A stretch of DNA of 64,000 nucleotides from Stictocephala bisonia (GCA_035578905.1 JAQJVL010000001.1:7257570-7321569), one strand, 5' to 3'. Numbered from the stretch's first letter, positions 11,278-24,620 are shown. Numbers and translations are program-made. Notes: generated from the letters alone by a model not told the origin.

Positions 11278-11917
11278 CATATTCGCTGTGGTGGAACATG
11301 GAGTCGCGTAACACACGGTGCGACGCTACCTTGTCCGGCTCGGCACTATTGCCCCACGCTTACATATTGCAACATAGAGACAAGTAAAATTGGTATATAT
11401 GCAATTCATACAATATATTTAGTTTGTATGTTAGGTATTTACAATATTATTCCCCTTCAACCTACTGGTTCATTCTATTCCAGTTTATTTTTTCATGTTT
11501 AGAAGCTGTAATACACAAATCTTATTCTCCCCTTATATCTACGAACTGTAAACTCACTGTCTTCTGACTCACTAATGATCGTATTTTAGTCAATAACAAA
11601 TTTTGTTCAAACAAACAAACAGCCAGTCTAAATGGTCCAGCCATGTTTAAAAGACTAATAATAATAAATATACACACTAAAAACTACACAAATTACACTA
11701 CAAATACAAATCAAAAAAAGTCACACCGAAACTGCGACACAGGAAAGATATTTTATAATTTTTCGACCACACTATGAACAAACGACAGTCAACCGTGCAA
11801 TGCTAGACTCACACTTTAACAGAACAATTCAGATTGCCTAATGACTACGGAAGGCGTCATCAGCGTGCTTACAGCGACTGCCGTAACGACGTAAGGCGTC
11901 AACCCACAGCGAATGTG
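11278..11917. mobile_element. MITE-like element, copy 2
   Basis: Left end CATATTCGCTGTGG, right end CCACAGCGAATGTG, so both ends carry the same compensating change and the inverted match is kept; TTAA follows at 11918. The internal 65-codon frame is broken here. Confidence 0.45.
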
Positions 11918-12031
11918 TTAATTTAATTGTTTTTAAGTAATAAACTGATTTGATTTGATTTTTTTGCAATAAAGTTCATTTCTGGCGGCACTACTTAATA
12001 ACAATACATATATAATCCATTTCTTATACAG

Positions 12032-12121
12032 ATGCCTGATGAGACCAGCGAGGACTTAGTTACAGACACCATAAAAAAAGAAGACAGCCAGATTGAGGCA
12101 GAACAAGAACTTCCACAAAAT
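12032..12121 (+). CDS. Micro-exon A2
   Basis: Acceptor TTATACAG ends at 12031; donor GTAAGC at 12122; 30 open codons. Differs from A1 by Ile instead of Thr at position 21. Its downstream intron is the clean empty site for the young LINE. Confidence 0.8.
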
Positions 12122-12948
12122 GTAAGCTAATAGTCAAATAATATTTTTGTAAAGGGTAAGATTGAGTAGGTTTGTAATTTTAGCCATTTAACTATTTGGG
12201 AATATTCTTATAAAAGACACTTAGTTGGATAATACATGAATACTTTGCATTCTTAAATAATCCAATATTTATTTTTCTTTGGAATAGCAACCTAGTTAAT
12301 TCACCACAAACAATGAATTGCTATATTTAGAGTATAAATAATATATTAAATTTACTGTATGTAAAGAGAGATATGCACTTTCGGCTAATTGCAATTAAGT
12401 ATTAATGTCAGTTTAAATAAAAGCGCCGCAGAAGGTTAAATTTTATTTGTAATTTATCAAAACTGCAACCTGACTTAATTGTTAAATTTTTTTATTATAA
12501 TCGTTTACTCCTGGCCACACCAACAGATAAAGTGACCAGTCAATTTCTCATTATATACAGGTTTTTACAATTTGCAATATTATTTGAAATACTTTGATTA
12601 TTGTTTATATATTTAATATCAGATGTTTGCCAATTTGTGTGGTAATCTTTAAAGAGCATGATACCCCAAATAATAATTAGCAATGGCAAACCAATAAGGA
12701 AGGGTTGCTGTTACTGGGGAGTCATAATTGAGAATCCTAAACTTAAATGTTAGAGTTAAAGGTATATAATAACAATAACAGATAGTTAAGATATAAAGTG
12801 AGTGCAGTAATCTAACAGACAAAGCATGTTTAAATCAAAAATGTTATTGCACAATTGTATTAAAACTGAATTGTTTTAAATTGAATATTACTATGTCTGA
12901 AATTCTGATGAAATTAATTTAGAAATAAATAACCTATTTCTTATACAG

Positions 12949-13038
12949 ATACCTGATAAGGCCAGTGAGGACATAACCGATGTCACCAACTATATAGATG
13001 ATTGCCAGGCCGAGGCAGATAAAGAAATTTCACAAGAA
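12949..13038 (+). CDS. Micro-exon B2
   Basis: Acceptor TTATACAG ends at 12948; donor GTAAGC at 13039. Protein identical to B1; one silent change in the Asp11 codon (GAC to GAT). Lies 917 nt downstream of A2. Confidence 0.8.
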
Positions 13039-13229
13039 GTAAGCCAATTGTCATATAATATTTGTATGGTTATGTAAGATTTAACCTAACGCTTAATTTA
13101 TAGTTATATTAAAATTATTAGGGAGTGTCCTTTGAGGAGGCATTTAGTTGGAAAAAATATGCATATATTTTGCATAGTAAAATAAAGATAAATAAATGCA
13201 ACTGTATTTTGTGCAAATTTTTTGTAATA

Positions 13230-13676
13230 TCACTTTATTGAGATGCTTAGGTCAAATCATGTCTATTATATGGTATTTCTTGTTGGCGATTAATAAAAAA
13301 TATGTAATAGATGAGATAACAGCTATACAAAACCTCTATATTCTTATAATTTTGCATAGAAACTAAAGAGTAAATTCCTTTCCACTATATTCGGAATTAA
13401 AATATCTCCTGTCCTAAATCGTTTTATATTTAAGGTATTAAGACTATTTTCATAATAAGTGGAAAGAATGCAACTACTGATTTTTTCATGTGGAGCAATA
13501 AATGTTCTAATAGTCTTTTAGGAGTTTCTAAAGTTACAAAATCAATTTGTTGAAGAACAAATTAATACCTAGAACATAAATACTACAACCACCATCCAAA
13601 ATGAGCAAAAAATGTATTACATAATAATGTTTTGTAAACAGTCATTAAATGTATATATTTTATCGAAGACATTTCT
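13230..13676 (+). repeat. Old LINE remnant, copy B2
   Basis: Near-identical to copy B1, with GGTCAAATC in place of GGTAAAATC near the start. Non-coding. Confidence 0.6.
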
Positions 13677-14002
13677 AACTTTAACCATAAAAACTCAAGT
13701 AAATTAAATTTGTTCATATGCATAAAATAATACATGTAAAATATGTTTCAAAATTTAAATGGTGTTTAATTTTATAAAAAAAATTTATTTCCCGTATGGA
13801 ATAGCCACCTACCTAATTAATCGACTTTATATTATGACATACTATATTAACATTTTAAGAAATGTATTATATTTTCTGTATGTTGATATAAGATATCCAC
13901 TAAAAGTAATTATGTATTAATGTCAATTTGAAATAGAAGTGCTGCAAAATGCTCAACTGTTATTTGTTTACTGTAAAAACTAGATTTAGTTTCAGTTATT
14001 TA

Positions 14003-14640
14003 CATATTCGCTGCAGCTAAACATGGAGTCGCGAAACACACGGTGCGACACTGCTTTTTCTGACTCGGCACTATGACCGCACGCTTACATATTGCAACAT
14101 AGTGACAAGTAAAATTGGTATATATGCAATTCATACAATATTTTTATTTCGTATGTTAGGTATTTACAATATTATTCCCCTTCAACCCACTGGTTCATTC
14201 TATTCCATTTTATTTTTTCATGTTTAGAAGCTGTAATACACAAATCTTACTCTCCCCTTATATCTACGAACTGTAAACTCACTGTCTTCTGACTCACTGA
14301 TGATCATATTTTAGTCAATAACAAATTTTGTTCAAACAAACAAACAGCCAGTCTAAATGGTCCAGCCATGTTTAAAAGACTAATAATAATAAGAATACAC
14401 ACTAAAAACTACACAAATTACACTACAAATACAAAACAAAAAAAGTCACATCGAAACTGCGACACAGCAAAGTTATTTTCAAGTTTTCGACCACGCTATG
14501 AACAAACGACAGTCAACCGTGCAATGCTAGACTCACACTTAAACAGAACAATTCAGATTGCCTAATGACTACGCAAGGCGTCATCAGCGTGCTTACAGCG
14601 ACCGCCGTGATGACGTACGGCGTCACCCGCAGCGAATGTG
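14003..14640. mobile_element. MITE-like element, copy 3
   Basis: Left end CATATTCGCTGCAGC, right end CCCGCAGCGAATGTG, TTAA at 14641. The 65-codon frame is open at 14368-14565 with mostly conservative differences from copy 1. Confidence 0.45.
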
Positions 14641-14754
14641 TTAATTTAATTGCTTTTAAGTAATAAACTGATTTGATTTGATTTTTTTGCAATATAGTTC
14701 ATTTCTGGCCGCAATACTTAATAACAATACATATATAATCCATTTCTCATACAG

Positions 14755-14844
14755 ATGCCTGATGAGACCAGCGAGGACTTAGTTACAGACACCAACAAAA
14801 TAGAAGACAGCCAAACCGAGGCAGAACAAGAACTTCCACAAAAT
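14755..14844 (+). CDS. Micro-exon A3
   Basis: Acceptor TTTCTCATACAG ends at 14754; donor GTAAGC at 14845. Asn14-Lys15-Ile16 replaces Ile-Lys-Lys; Thr21 is kept as in A1. The LINE copy in its intron and the Thr21 state both pair it with A1, 6124 nt upstream. Confidence 0.8.
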
Positions 14845-14950
14845 GTAAGCTAATAGTCAAATCATATTTTTGTAAAGGGTAAGATTGAGTAGGTTTGTAA
14901 TTTTAGCCATTTAACTATTTGGGAATATTCCTATGAAAAACACTTAGTTG

Positions 14951-15523
14951 GATAAAGTTTGTGGCAAATTGTGCAGTGGTATCTTTTTACTGCGTAGACT
15001 TTCAAGTTTTTCCAGTACTGAAGTTCTTCTGGCCTGCTATTATGGATGCATATTTCCACATCTTACTTATGGACTTCCAATTTGGGGCTCTGAAAACACC
15101 AGGACATTGTACATCTTCCGTTTACAGAAGAAATGTCTGAGGATTGTTTTGGGATTGGCAAGGAATCAATCATGCAGGGGGCTGTTCCGTGCAAACAATT
15201 TACTTACATTTCCAAGCCTGTACATACTTGAGACCTTAACCTTTATTAAAAAAAACATGCATATTTTTACCACCGAATCACCTGTACAACTTAATTTCCG
15301 AAAATCCAGCCGTCTACCCTTTCCAAAGCACCGAACATCATTTTTTGAGAGCCAGTTATATTATTCTGCAATTAAATTATTTAACAGCCTCCCTCTGGAT
15401 TTGAGAGCAGTAACCGTAGTTAGTAAGTTTAGGTTAAGACTAAAATGTTTCCTGATTGAAAAGGAATTTTACTCTGTAAGTGAATACTTGATGTCTAAGT
15501 ATGATAAACATAGCTCTAATTAG
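14951..15523 (+). pseudogene. LINE reverse transcriptase, C-terminal 190 residues (copy 2)
   Basis: Same truncated reading frame as copy 1, ending in TAG at 15521-15523, with two amino-acid differences. The identical truncation point and flanks show it arose by duplication of the whole 6.12-kb segment rather than by a new insertion. Confidence 0.85.
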
Positions 15524-15627
15524 GTTTAAGCCCTCACAATTTTAACCTTTGTTTTATTGTATTTATATTGACCATTGTTATGCAATATACTATTGTTAAT
15601 TGACAAATAAACGATTTGAATTTGATA
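14955..15627 (+). mobile_element. Young 5'-truncated LINE, copy 2
   Basis: Segmental duplicate of the element at 8831. The TTTGAA tail is one 6-bp unit shorter than in copy 1. Confidence 0.85.
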
Positions 15628-16345
15628 ATATATGAAAACTTTGCATTGTAAAATAATCCAATATTTATTTTTTGTTTGGAATAGCCACCTAATTAATTCA
15701 CCACAAATAATGAATTGCTATATTTAGAGTATAAATAATGTATTAAATTTACTGTATGTAAAGAGAGATATGCACTTTCGGCTAATTGCAATTAAGTATT
15801 AATGTCAGTTTAAATAAAAGCGCCGCAGAAGGTTAAATTTTATATGTAATTTATCAAAACTGCAACCTGACTTAATTGTTAAATTTTTTTATTATAATCG
15901 TTTACTCCTGGCCACACCAACAGATAAAGTGACCAGTCAATTTCTCATTATATACAGGTTTTTACAATTTGCAATATTATTTGAAATACTTTGATTATTG
16001 TTTATATATTTAATATCAGATGTTTGCCAATTTGTGGGTTAATCTTTAAAGAGCATGATACCCCAAATAATAATTAGCAATGGCAAACCAATAAGGAAGG
16101 GTTGCTGTTACTGGGGAGTCATAATTGAGAATTGTACACTTAAATGTTAGAGTTAAAGGTATATAATAACAATAACAGATAGTTAAGATATAAAGTGAGT
16201 GCAGTAATCTAACAGACAAAGCATGTTTAAATCAAAAATTTTATTGCACAATTGTATTAAAACTGAATTGTTTTAAATTGAATATTACTATGTCTGAAAT
16301 TCTGATGAAATTAATTTAGAAATAAATAACCTATTTCTTATACAG

Positions 16346-16435
16346 ATACCTGATAAGGCCAGTGAGGACATAACCGACGTCACCAACTATATAGATGATT
16401 GCCAGGCCGAGGCAGATAAAGAAATTTCACAAGAA
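16346..16435 (+). CDS. Micro-exon B3
   Basis: Acceptor TTATACAG ends at 16345; donor GTAAGC at 16436. Identical in sequence to B1, 6118 nt upstream, including the GAC codon for Asp11. Confidence 0.8.
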
Positions 16436-16625
16436 GTAAGCTAATTGTCATATAATATTTGTATGATTATGTAAGATTAACGTAACGCTTAATTTATAGT
16501 TATATTAAAATTATTAGGGAGTGTCCTTTGAGGAGACATTTAGTTGGAAAAAATATGTATATATTTTGCATAGTAAAATAAAGATAAATAAATGCAACTG
16601 TATTTTGTGCAAATTTTTTGTAATA

Positions 16626-17073
16626 TCACTTTATTGAGATGCTTAGGTAAAATCATGTCTATTATATGGTATTTCTTGTTGGCGATTAATAAAAAATATG
16701 TAATAGATGAGATAACAGCTATACAAAACCTCTATATTCTTATAATTTTGCATAGAAACTAAAGAGTAAATTCCTTTCCACTATATTCGGAATTAAAAAT
16801 ATCTCCTGTCCTAAATCGTTTTATATTTAAGGTATTAAGACTATTTTCATAATAAGTGGAAAGAATGCAACTACTGATTTTTTCATGTGGAGCAATAAAT
16901 GTTCTAATAGTCTTTTAGGAGTTTCTAAAGTTACAAAATCAATTTGTTGAAGAACAAATTAATACCTAGAACATAAATACTACAACCACCATCCAAAATG
17001 AGCAAAAAATGTATTACATAATAATGTTTTGTAAACAGTCATTAAATGTATATATTTTATCGAAGACATTTCT
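16626..17073 (+). repeat. Old LINE remnant, copy B3
   Basis: Matches copy B1 (GGTAAAATC variant), as expected from the 6.12-kb higher-order repeat. Confidence 0.6.
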
Positions 17074-17395
17074 AACTTTAACCATAAAAACTCAAGTAAA
17101 TTAAATTTGTTCATATGCATAAAATAATACATGTAAAATATGTTTCAAAACTTAAATGGTGTTTAATTTTATAAAAAAAATTTATTTCCTGTATGGAATA
17201 GCCACCTAATTAATCGACTATATATTATGACATACTATATTAACATTTAATAAAATGAATTACATTTTCTCTATGTTGATATAAGCTATCCACTAAAAGT
17301 AATTATGTATTAATGTCAATTTGAAATAGAAGTGCTGCAAAAAGCTAAACTGTAATTTGTTTATTGTAAAAACTAGATTTAGATTCAGTTATTTA

Positions 17396-18034
17396 CATAT
17401 TCGCTGCGGCGGTACATGGAGTTGCAAAACACACGGTGCGACACTGCTTTTTCTGACTCGGCACTATTAGCGCACGCTTACATATTGCAACATAGTAACA
17501 AGTAAAATTGGTACATATGCAATCCATACAATATTTTTAGTTCGTATGTTAGGTATTTACAATATTATTCACTTTAACCCACTGGTTCATTCTATTCCTG
17601 TTTTATTTATTCATGTTTAGAAGCTGTAATACACAAATCTTATTCTCCCCTTATATCTACGAACTGTAAACTCACTGTCTTCTGACTCACTGATGATCAT
17701 ATTTTAGTCAATAACAAATTTTGTTCAAACAAACAAACAGCCAGTCTAAATGATCCAGCCATGTTTAAAAGACTAATAATAATAAGAATACACACTAAAA
17801 ACTACACAAATTACACTACAAATACAAAACAAAAAAAGTCACATCGAAACTGCGACACAGCAAAGTTATTTTCAAGTTTTCGACCACACTATGAACAAAC
17901 GACAGTCAACCGTGCAATGCTAGACTCACACTTTAACAGAACAATTCAGATTGCCTAATGACTACGGAAGGCGTCATCAGCGTGCTTACAGCGACTGCCG
18001 TAACGACGTAAGGCGTCAACCCACAGCGAATGTG
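17396..18034. mobile_element. MITE-like element, copy 4
   Basis: Left end CATATTCGCTGCGGC, right end CCACAGCGAATGTG, TTAA at 18035. The right end matches copy 2, its 6.12-kb partner, but the left end matches copy 1. The 65-codon frame at 17761-17958 is open. This mixture suggests gene conversion or unequal exchange. Confidence 0.45.
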
Positions 18035-18148
18035 TTAATTTAATTGTTTTTAAGTAATAAACTGATTTGATTTGATTTTTTTGCAATAAAGTTCATTTCT
18101 GGCGGCACTACTTAATAACAATACATATATAATCCATTTCTTATACAG

Positions 18149-18238
18149 ATGCCTGATGAGACCAGCGAGGACTTAGTTACAGACACCATAAAAAAAGAAG
18201 ACAGCCAGATTGAGGCAGAACAAGAACTTCCACAAAAT
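18149..18238 (+). CDS. Micro-exon A4
   Basis: Acceptor TTATACAG ends at 18148; donor GTAAGC at 18239. Same protein as A2 (Ile14-Lys-Lys, Ile21), 6117 nt upstream; its intron likewise lacks the young LINE. Confidence 0.8.
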
Positions 18239-19064
18239 GTAAGCTAATAGTCAAATAATATTTTTGTAAAGGGTAAGATTGAGTAGGTTTGTAATTTTAG
18301 CCATTTAACTATTTGGGAATATTCTTATAAAAGACACTTAGTTGGATAATACATGAATACTTTGCATTCTTAAATAATCCAATATTTATTTTTCTTTGGA
18401 ATAGCAACCTAGTTAATTCACCACAAACAATGAATTGCTATATTTAGAGTATAAATAATATATTAAATTTACTGTATGTAAAGAGAGATATGCACTTTCG
18501 GCTAATTGCAATTAAGTATTAATGTCAGTTTAAATAAAAGCGCCGCAGAAGGTTAAATTTTATTTGTAATTTATCAAAACTGCAACCTGACTTAATTGTT
18601 AAATTTTTTTATTATAATCGTTTACTCCTGGCCACACCAACAGATAAAGTGACCAGTCAATTTCTCATTATATACAGGTTTTTACAATTTGCAATATTAT
18701 TTGAAATACTTTGATTATTGTTTATATATTTAATATCAGATGTTTGCCAATTTGTGGGTAATCTTTAAAGAGCATGATACCCCAAATAATAATTAGCAAT
18801 GGCAAACCAATAAGGAAGGGTTGCTGTTACTGGGGAGTCATAATTGAGAATCCTAAACTTAAATGTTAGAGTTAAAGGTATATAATAACAATAACAGATA
18901 GTTAAGATATAAAGTGAGTGCAGTAATCTAACAGACAAAGCATGTTTAAATCAAAAATGTTATTGCACAATTGTATTAAAACTGAATTGTTTTAAATTGA
19001 ATATTACTATGTCTGAAATTCTGATGAAATTAATTTAGAAATAAATAACCTATTTCTTATACAG

Positions 19065-19154
19065 ATACCTGATAAGGCCAGTGAGGACATAACCGATGTC
19101 ACCAACTATATAGATGATTGCCAGGCCGAGGCAGATAAAGAAATTTCACAAGAA
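19065..19154 (+). CDS. Micro-exon B4
   Basis: Acceptor TTATACAG ends at 19064; donor GTAAGC at 19155. Identical to B2, including the silent GAT codon for Asp11. Confidence 0.8.
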
Positions 19155-19344
19155 GTAAGCCAATTGTCATATAATATTTGTATGATTATGTAAGATTTAA
19201 CCTAACGCTTAATTTATAGTTATATTAAAATTATTAGGGAGTGTCCTTTGAGGAGACATTTAGTTGGAAAAATATGTAAATATTTTGCATAGTAAAATAA
19301 AGATAAATAAATGCAACTGTATTTTGTGCAAATTTTTTGTAATA

Positions 19345-19790
19345 TCACTTTATTGAGATGCTTAGGTCAAATCATGTCTATTATATGGTATTTCTTGTTG
19401 GCGATTAATAAAAAATATGTAATAGATGAGATAACAGCTATACAAAACCTCTATATTCTTATAATTTTGCATAGAAACTAAAGAGTAAATTCCTTTCCAC
19501 TATATTCGGAATTAAAATATCTCCTGTCCTAAATCGTTTTATATTTAAGGTATTAAGACTATTTTCATAATAAGTGGTAAGAATGCAACTACTGATTTTT
19601 TCATGTGGAGCAATAAATGTTCTAATAGTCTTTTAGGAGTTTCTAAAGTTACAAAATCAATTTGTTGAAGAACAAATTAATACCTAGAACATAAATACTA
19701 CAACCACCATCCAAAATGAGCAAAAAATGTATTACATAATAATGTTTTGTAAACAGTCATTAAATGTATATATTTTATCGAAGACATTTC
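19345..19790 (+). repeat. Old LINE remnant, copy B4
   Basis: Matches copy B2 (GGTCAAATC variant). Non-coding. Confidence 0.6.
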
Positions 19791-20117
19791 TAACTTTAAC
19801 CATAAAAACTCAAGTAAATTAAATTTGTTCATATGCATAAAATAATACATGTAAAATATGTTTCAAAATTTAAATGGTGTTTAATTTTATAAAAAAAATT
19901 TATTTCCCGTATGGAATAGCCACCTACCTAATTAATCGACTTTATATTATGACATACTATATTAACATTTTAAGAAATGTATTATATTTTCTGTATGTTG
20001 ATATAAGATATCCACTAAAAGTAATTATGTATTAATGTCAATTTGAAATAGAAGTGCTGCAAAATGCTCAACTGTTATTTGTTTACTGTAAAAACTAGAT
20101 TTAGTTTCAGTTATTTA

Positions 20118-20749
20118 CATATTCGCTGCAGCTAAACATGGAGTCGCGTAACACACGGTGCGACACTGCTTTTTCTGACTCGGCACTATGACCGCACGCT
20201 TACATATTGCAACATAGTGAGAAGTAAAATTGGTATATATGCAATTCATACAATATTTTTATTTCGTATGTTAGGTATTTACAATATTATTCCCCTTCAA
20301 CCCACTGGTTCATTCTATTCCATTTTATTTTTTCATGTTTAGAAGCTGTAATACACAAATCTTACTCTCCCCTTATATCTACGAACTGTAAACTCACTGT
20401 CTTCTGACTCACTGATGATCATATTTTAGTCAATAACAAATTTTGTTCAAACAAATAAACAGCCAGTCTAAATGATCCAGCCATGTTTAAAAGACTAATA
20501 ATAATAAGAATACACACTAAAAACTACACAACTTACACTACAAAACAAAAAATTGTCACTCCAAAACTGCATCACAGCAAAGTTATTTTCAAGTTTTCGA
20601 CCACGCTATGAACAAACAAAAGTCAACCTTTAATGATAGACTCACGCTTAAACAGAACAATTCAGATTGCCTAATGACTACGCAAGGCGTCATCAGTGTG
20701 CTTACAGCGACCGCCGTGATGATGTAAGGCGTCACCCGAAGCGAATGTG
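20118..20749. mobile_element. MITE-like element, copy 5
   Basis: Left end CATATTCGCTGCAGC, right end CCGAAGCGAATGTG, TTAA at 20750. Diverged in its last third; the 65-codon frame is disrupted. A reverse-strand ORF overlapping 20589-20837 has no support. Confidence 0.45.
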
Positions 20750-20864
20750 TTAATTTAATTGTTTTTAAGTAATAAACTGATTTGATTTGATTTTTTTTGC
20801 AATATAGTTCATTTCTGGCCGCACTACTTAATAACAATACATATATAATCCATTTCTTATACAG

Positions 20865-20954
20865 ATGCCTGATGAGACCAGCGAGGACTTAGTTACAGAC
20901 ACCAACAAAATAGAAGACAGCCAGATTGAGGCAGAACAAGAACTTCCACAAAAT
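20865..20954 (+). CDS. Micro-exon A5
   Basis: Acceptor TTATACAG ends at 20864; donor here is GTAAGT, closer to consensus than the usual GTAAGC. Asn14-Lys-Ile16 as in A3 but Ile21 as in A2/A4, a recombinant-looking combination. No LINE follows, which breaks the strict two-unit order. Confidence 0.8.
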
Positions 20955-21781
20955 GTAAGTAAATAGTCAAATCATATTTTTGTAAAGGGTAAGATTGAGT
21001 AGGTTTGTAATTTTAGCCATTTAACTATTTGGGAATATTCTTATAAAAGACACTTAGTTGGATAATACATGAATACTTTGCATTCTTAAATAATCCAATA
21101 TTTATTTTTTGTTTGGAATAGCAACCTAGTTAATTCACCACAAATAATGAATTGCTATATTTAGAGTAAAATAATGTATTAAATTTACTGTATGTAAAGA
21201 GAGATATGCACTTTCGGCTAATTGCAATTAAGTATTAATGTCAGTTTAAATAAAAGCGCCGCAGAAGGTTAAATTTTATATGTAATTTATCAAAACTGCA
21301 ACCTGACTTAATTGTTAAATTTTTTTATTATAATCGTTTACTCCTGGCCACACCAACAGATAAAGTGACCAGTCAATTTCTCTTTATATATAGGTTTTTA
21401 CAATTTGCAATATTATTTGAAATACTTTGATTACTGTTTATATATTTAATATCAGGTGTTTGCCAATTTGTGTGGTAATCTTTAAAGAGCATGATGCCCC
21501 AAATAATAATTAGCAATGGCAAACCAATAAGGAAGGGTTGCTGTTACTGGGGAGTCATAATTGAGAATTGTACACTTAAATGTTAGAGTTAAAGGTATAT
21601 AATAACAATAACAGATAGTTAAGATATAAAGTGAGTGCAGTAATCTAACAGACAAAGCATGTTTAAATCAAAAATGTTATTGCACAATTGTATTAAAACT
21701 GAATTGTTTTAAATTGAATATTACTATGTCTGAAATTTTGATGAAATTAATTTAGAAATAAATAACCTATTTCTTATACAT

Positions 21782-21871
21782 ATGCCTGATAAGGCCAGTG
21801 AGGACATAATTGACGTCACCACCTATATAGATGATTGCCAGGCCGAGGCAGATAAACAAATTTCACAAGAA
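21782..21871 (+). CDS. Micro-exon B5 with destroyed acceptor
   Basis: The module is open for 30 codons and ends at a normal donor (GTAAGC at 21872). The acceptor reads TTCTTATACAT instead of TTCTTATACAG, so the invariant AG is gone. It now starts with ATG and carries Ile10, Thr14 and Gln26 changes. It is probably skipped, which leaves the frame intact because it is symmetric. The same acceptor change is present at B7 (25392), so it is not a single base-call error. Confidence 0.6.
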
Positions 21872-23697
21872 GTAAGCTAATTGTCATATAATATTTTTAT
21901 GATTACGTAAGATTAACGTAATGCTTAATTTATAGTAATACTAAAATATTAGGGGAGTGTTACTTTGAGGAGACATTTAGTTGGAAAAATATGTATATAT
22001 TTTGCCATAGTAAAAATAAAGATAAATAAAATGCAACTGTATTTTGTGCAAATTTTTTGTAATATCACTTTATTGAGATGCTTAGGTCAAATCATGTCTA
22101 GTATATGGTATTTCTTGTTGGGCGATCAATAAAAATATGTAATAGATGAGATAAGAGCTATACAAAATCTCTATATTCTTATAATTGTGCATAGAAACTG
22201 AAGAGTTAAATTCCTTTCCACTATATTCGGAATTAAAAATTTCTCCTGTCCTAAATCGTTTTATATTTAAGGTATTAAGACTATTTTCCCTAGTAAAAGG
22301 GAAAAAAAATGCAAAAAACTTTATTTTTTCATGTGAACAATAAATGTTTTTAAAAAGTCCCCCTTTTGGGTTGCTAAAGTTAAAAATAAAAATTTTTTGA
22401 AGAAAAAATTAATACCTAGAAAATAAATACTACAACCCATCCAAAAAAGAGCAAATAATTTATTATATAATAAAGTTTTTGTAAACATCATTTAAAAGTA
22501 TATATTTTAAACGAAGACATTTTTCCCAAATTAAACCAAAAAAAACCAAAATGAATTAAATTTGTTTTATATCAAAAAAATAATACTTTTAAAATATGTT
22601 TTAAAACAAATGGGGGTTTTTTTTTTTAAAAAAAAAAATTATTTCCCCTATTTTTTAATAGCCAAACCCAAACCCAATTAATCGACTATATATTTGACAT
22701 ACTAAATTAACTTTAAAGAAACATTTAATTCATTTTCTCTATGTTGATATTAAACTAAACCACTAAAAATAATTAGGGTTTTTTTTCAATTTGAAATTTG
22801 AAGTGCTGCAGAAAGCTCCCAAAAATAATTTGTTTATTGTCAAAACTAATTCACAAAGTTTATTAAAAAATATTCCCCTGTGGTGGAACATGGGGTAGCG
22901 TAACACACTGTGTGACGCTACCCAATTTTCCGGCTCCGGGACTATGGGCCGCACGCTTAACCCTATTGCAACATAGTGACCCCAAATAAAATTGGTATAA
23001 AATGCAAATTTAAACATTATAAATTTGTTTTTTATGCTAGGGATTTTTCAATATTATTCCCCTTCAACTTTCGGTTCCCTTCTATTCCAGTTTATTTTTT
23101 TCCCTGTTTTTGAAGCGTAAAAACACAAACCTTATTCTCCCCTTAATCACGAACTTTTAAAACCCCACGTCCCTTTTGACTACTTTAAAAGAAATTTTTA
23201 TCAATAACCCAAATTTTTTATCAAACAAACAAACAGCCCCCCCTAAATTGGGGGCCAGCCAAGTTTAAAAAAAAACTTAAAAAATAATAAAAAAAATACA
23301 CACTAAAAAAATACACAAATTTCACTACAAATACAAAACAAAAAAAGTCCAAAAACCGAAACTGGGGACACAGGAAAGATATTTTTTTAATTTTTCCCAC
23401 CACCGCTATGAACAAAACCCACATTTAAACCCCTTTCAATGCTAGACTCACAAATTTAACAAAAAAATTCCCAAATTTCCTAATACTAACCCGGGAAAGG
23501 GGTCCCTCACGTGCTTAACAGCGACCCCCCCCTGAAAGAACGTATGGGGTTCCCCCCGCAGCGAATGTTTTTAATTTAATTGCTTTTAAAATTTTAAAAT
23601 GATTTGATTTGAATTTTTTTTCAATATAATTTCATTTTTCCCCCCGGGCCCCAATACTTTAAAAACCAAAAACATATATAATCCATTTCTCATACAG

Positions 23698-23788
23698 ATG
23701 CCTGATGAACCACGAGGACTTATTTACAGACACCCAAAAAAATAAAGACAGCCCCAAAACCCAGGGAGAACAAGAACTTCCACAAAAT
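23698..23788 (+). other. Micro-exon A6, base-call-degraded
   Basis: Acceptor TTTCTCATACAG and donor GTAAGC are both intact, but the block is 91 nt with several local insertions and deletions against A3. The true exon is most likely a normal 90-nt A module. Confidence 0.6.
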
Positions 23789-23896
23789 GTAAGCTAAAGT
23801 CAAATCAATTTTTTTAAAAAGGGAAGATTGAGTAGGTTTTTAATTTTAAACCATTTAACTATTTGGGGAATATTCCTAGAAAAACACTTTGTTGGA

Positions 23897-24620
23897 TAAA
23901 GTTTGTGGCAAATTGTGCAGTGGTATCTTTTTTCTGCGTTTGACTTTTTAAGTTTTTCCAGTACCCGAATTCCCTTTTGGCCTGCTATTATGGATGCATA
24001 ATTTCCCCCAACTTACTTATGGAACCCTTTTCCCAAATTTTGGGGGTCTGAAAACACCAGGAACATTGAAAACTTCCGTTTACAGAAGAAATGTCTGAGG
24101 ATTTTTTTTGGGGTTGGCAAGGAATCAATTTATGCAGGGGGCTGTTCCGTGCAAACAATTTTCTTACATTTCCCAAACCTTTTACATACTTTAGACCTTA
24201 ACCTTTTTTTAAAAAAAACATCATATTTTTACCACCAATCCCTGTACAACTTAAATTTTCCCAAAATCCAGCCGCTACCCTTTCCCCAAAACCAAACCCA
24301 ACATCATTTTTTGAGAGCCAGTTATATTTTCTGCAATTTAAATTATTTAAAAAAGCCTCCCTCTGGATTGAGAGCAGTAACCGTAGTTAGTAAGTTTTTG
24401 GTTAAGAAATAAAATTTTCCTGATTGAAAAAGGGAAATTTTTTTCTGTTTAAATTTAATACTTGATGTCTAAGTATGAAAAAATACTCTAATTTGGTTTT
24501 AAAGGGCCCCCAACAATTTTAACCTTTGTTTTATTGTATTTAAAATTGACCATTGTTAAGCAATATACTATTGTTTTAATTTACAAATTTAAAAGATTTT
24601 AATTTGAATTTGAAATATAT
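23897..24620 (+). mobile_element. Young LINE, copy 3 (degraded sequence)
   Basis: Follows the A6 exon at the same site as copies 1 and 2. Recognisable from GTTTGTGGCAAATTGTGC, through GAAGAAATGTCTGAGG and GAGAGCAGTAACCGTAG, to the TTTGAATTTGAA tail. The frame is broken by the base-call noise of this block. Confidence 0.75.
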
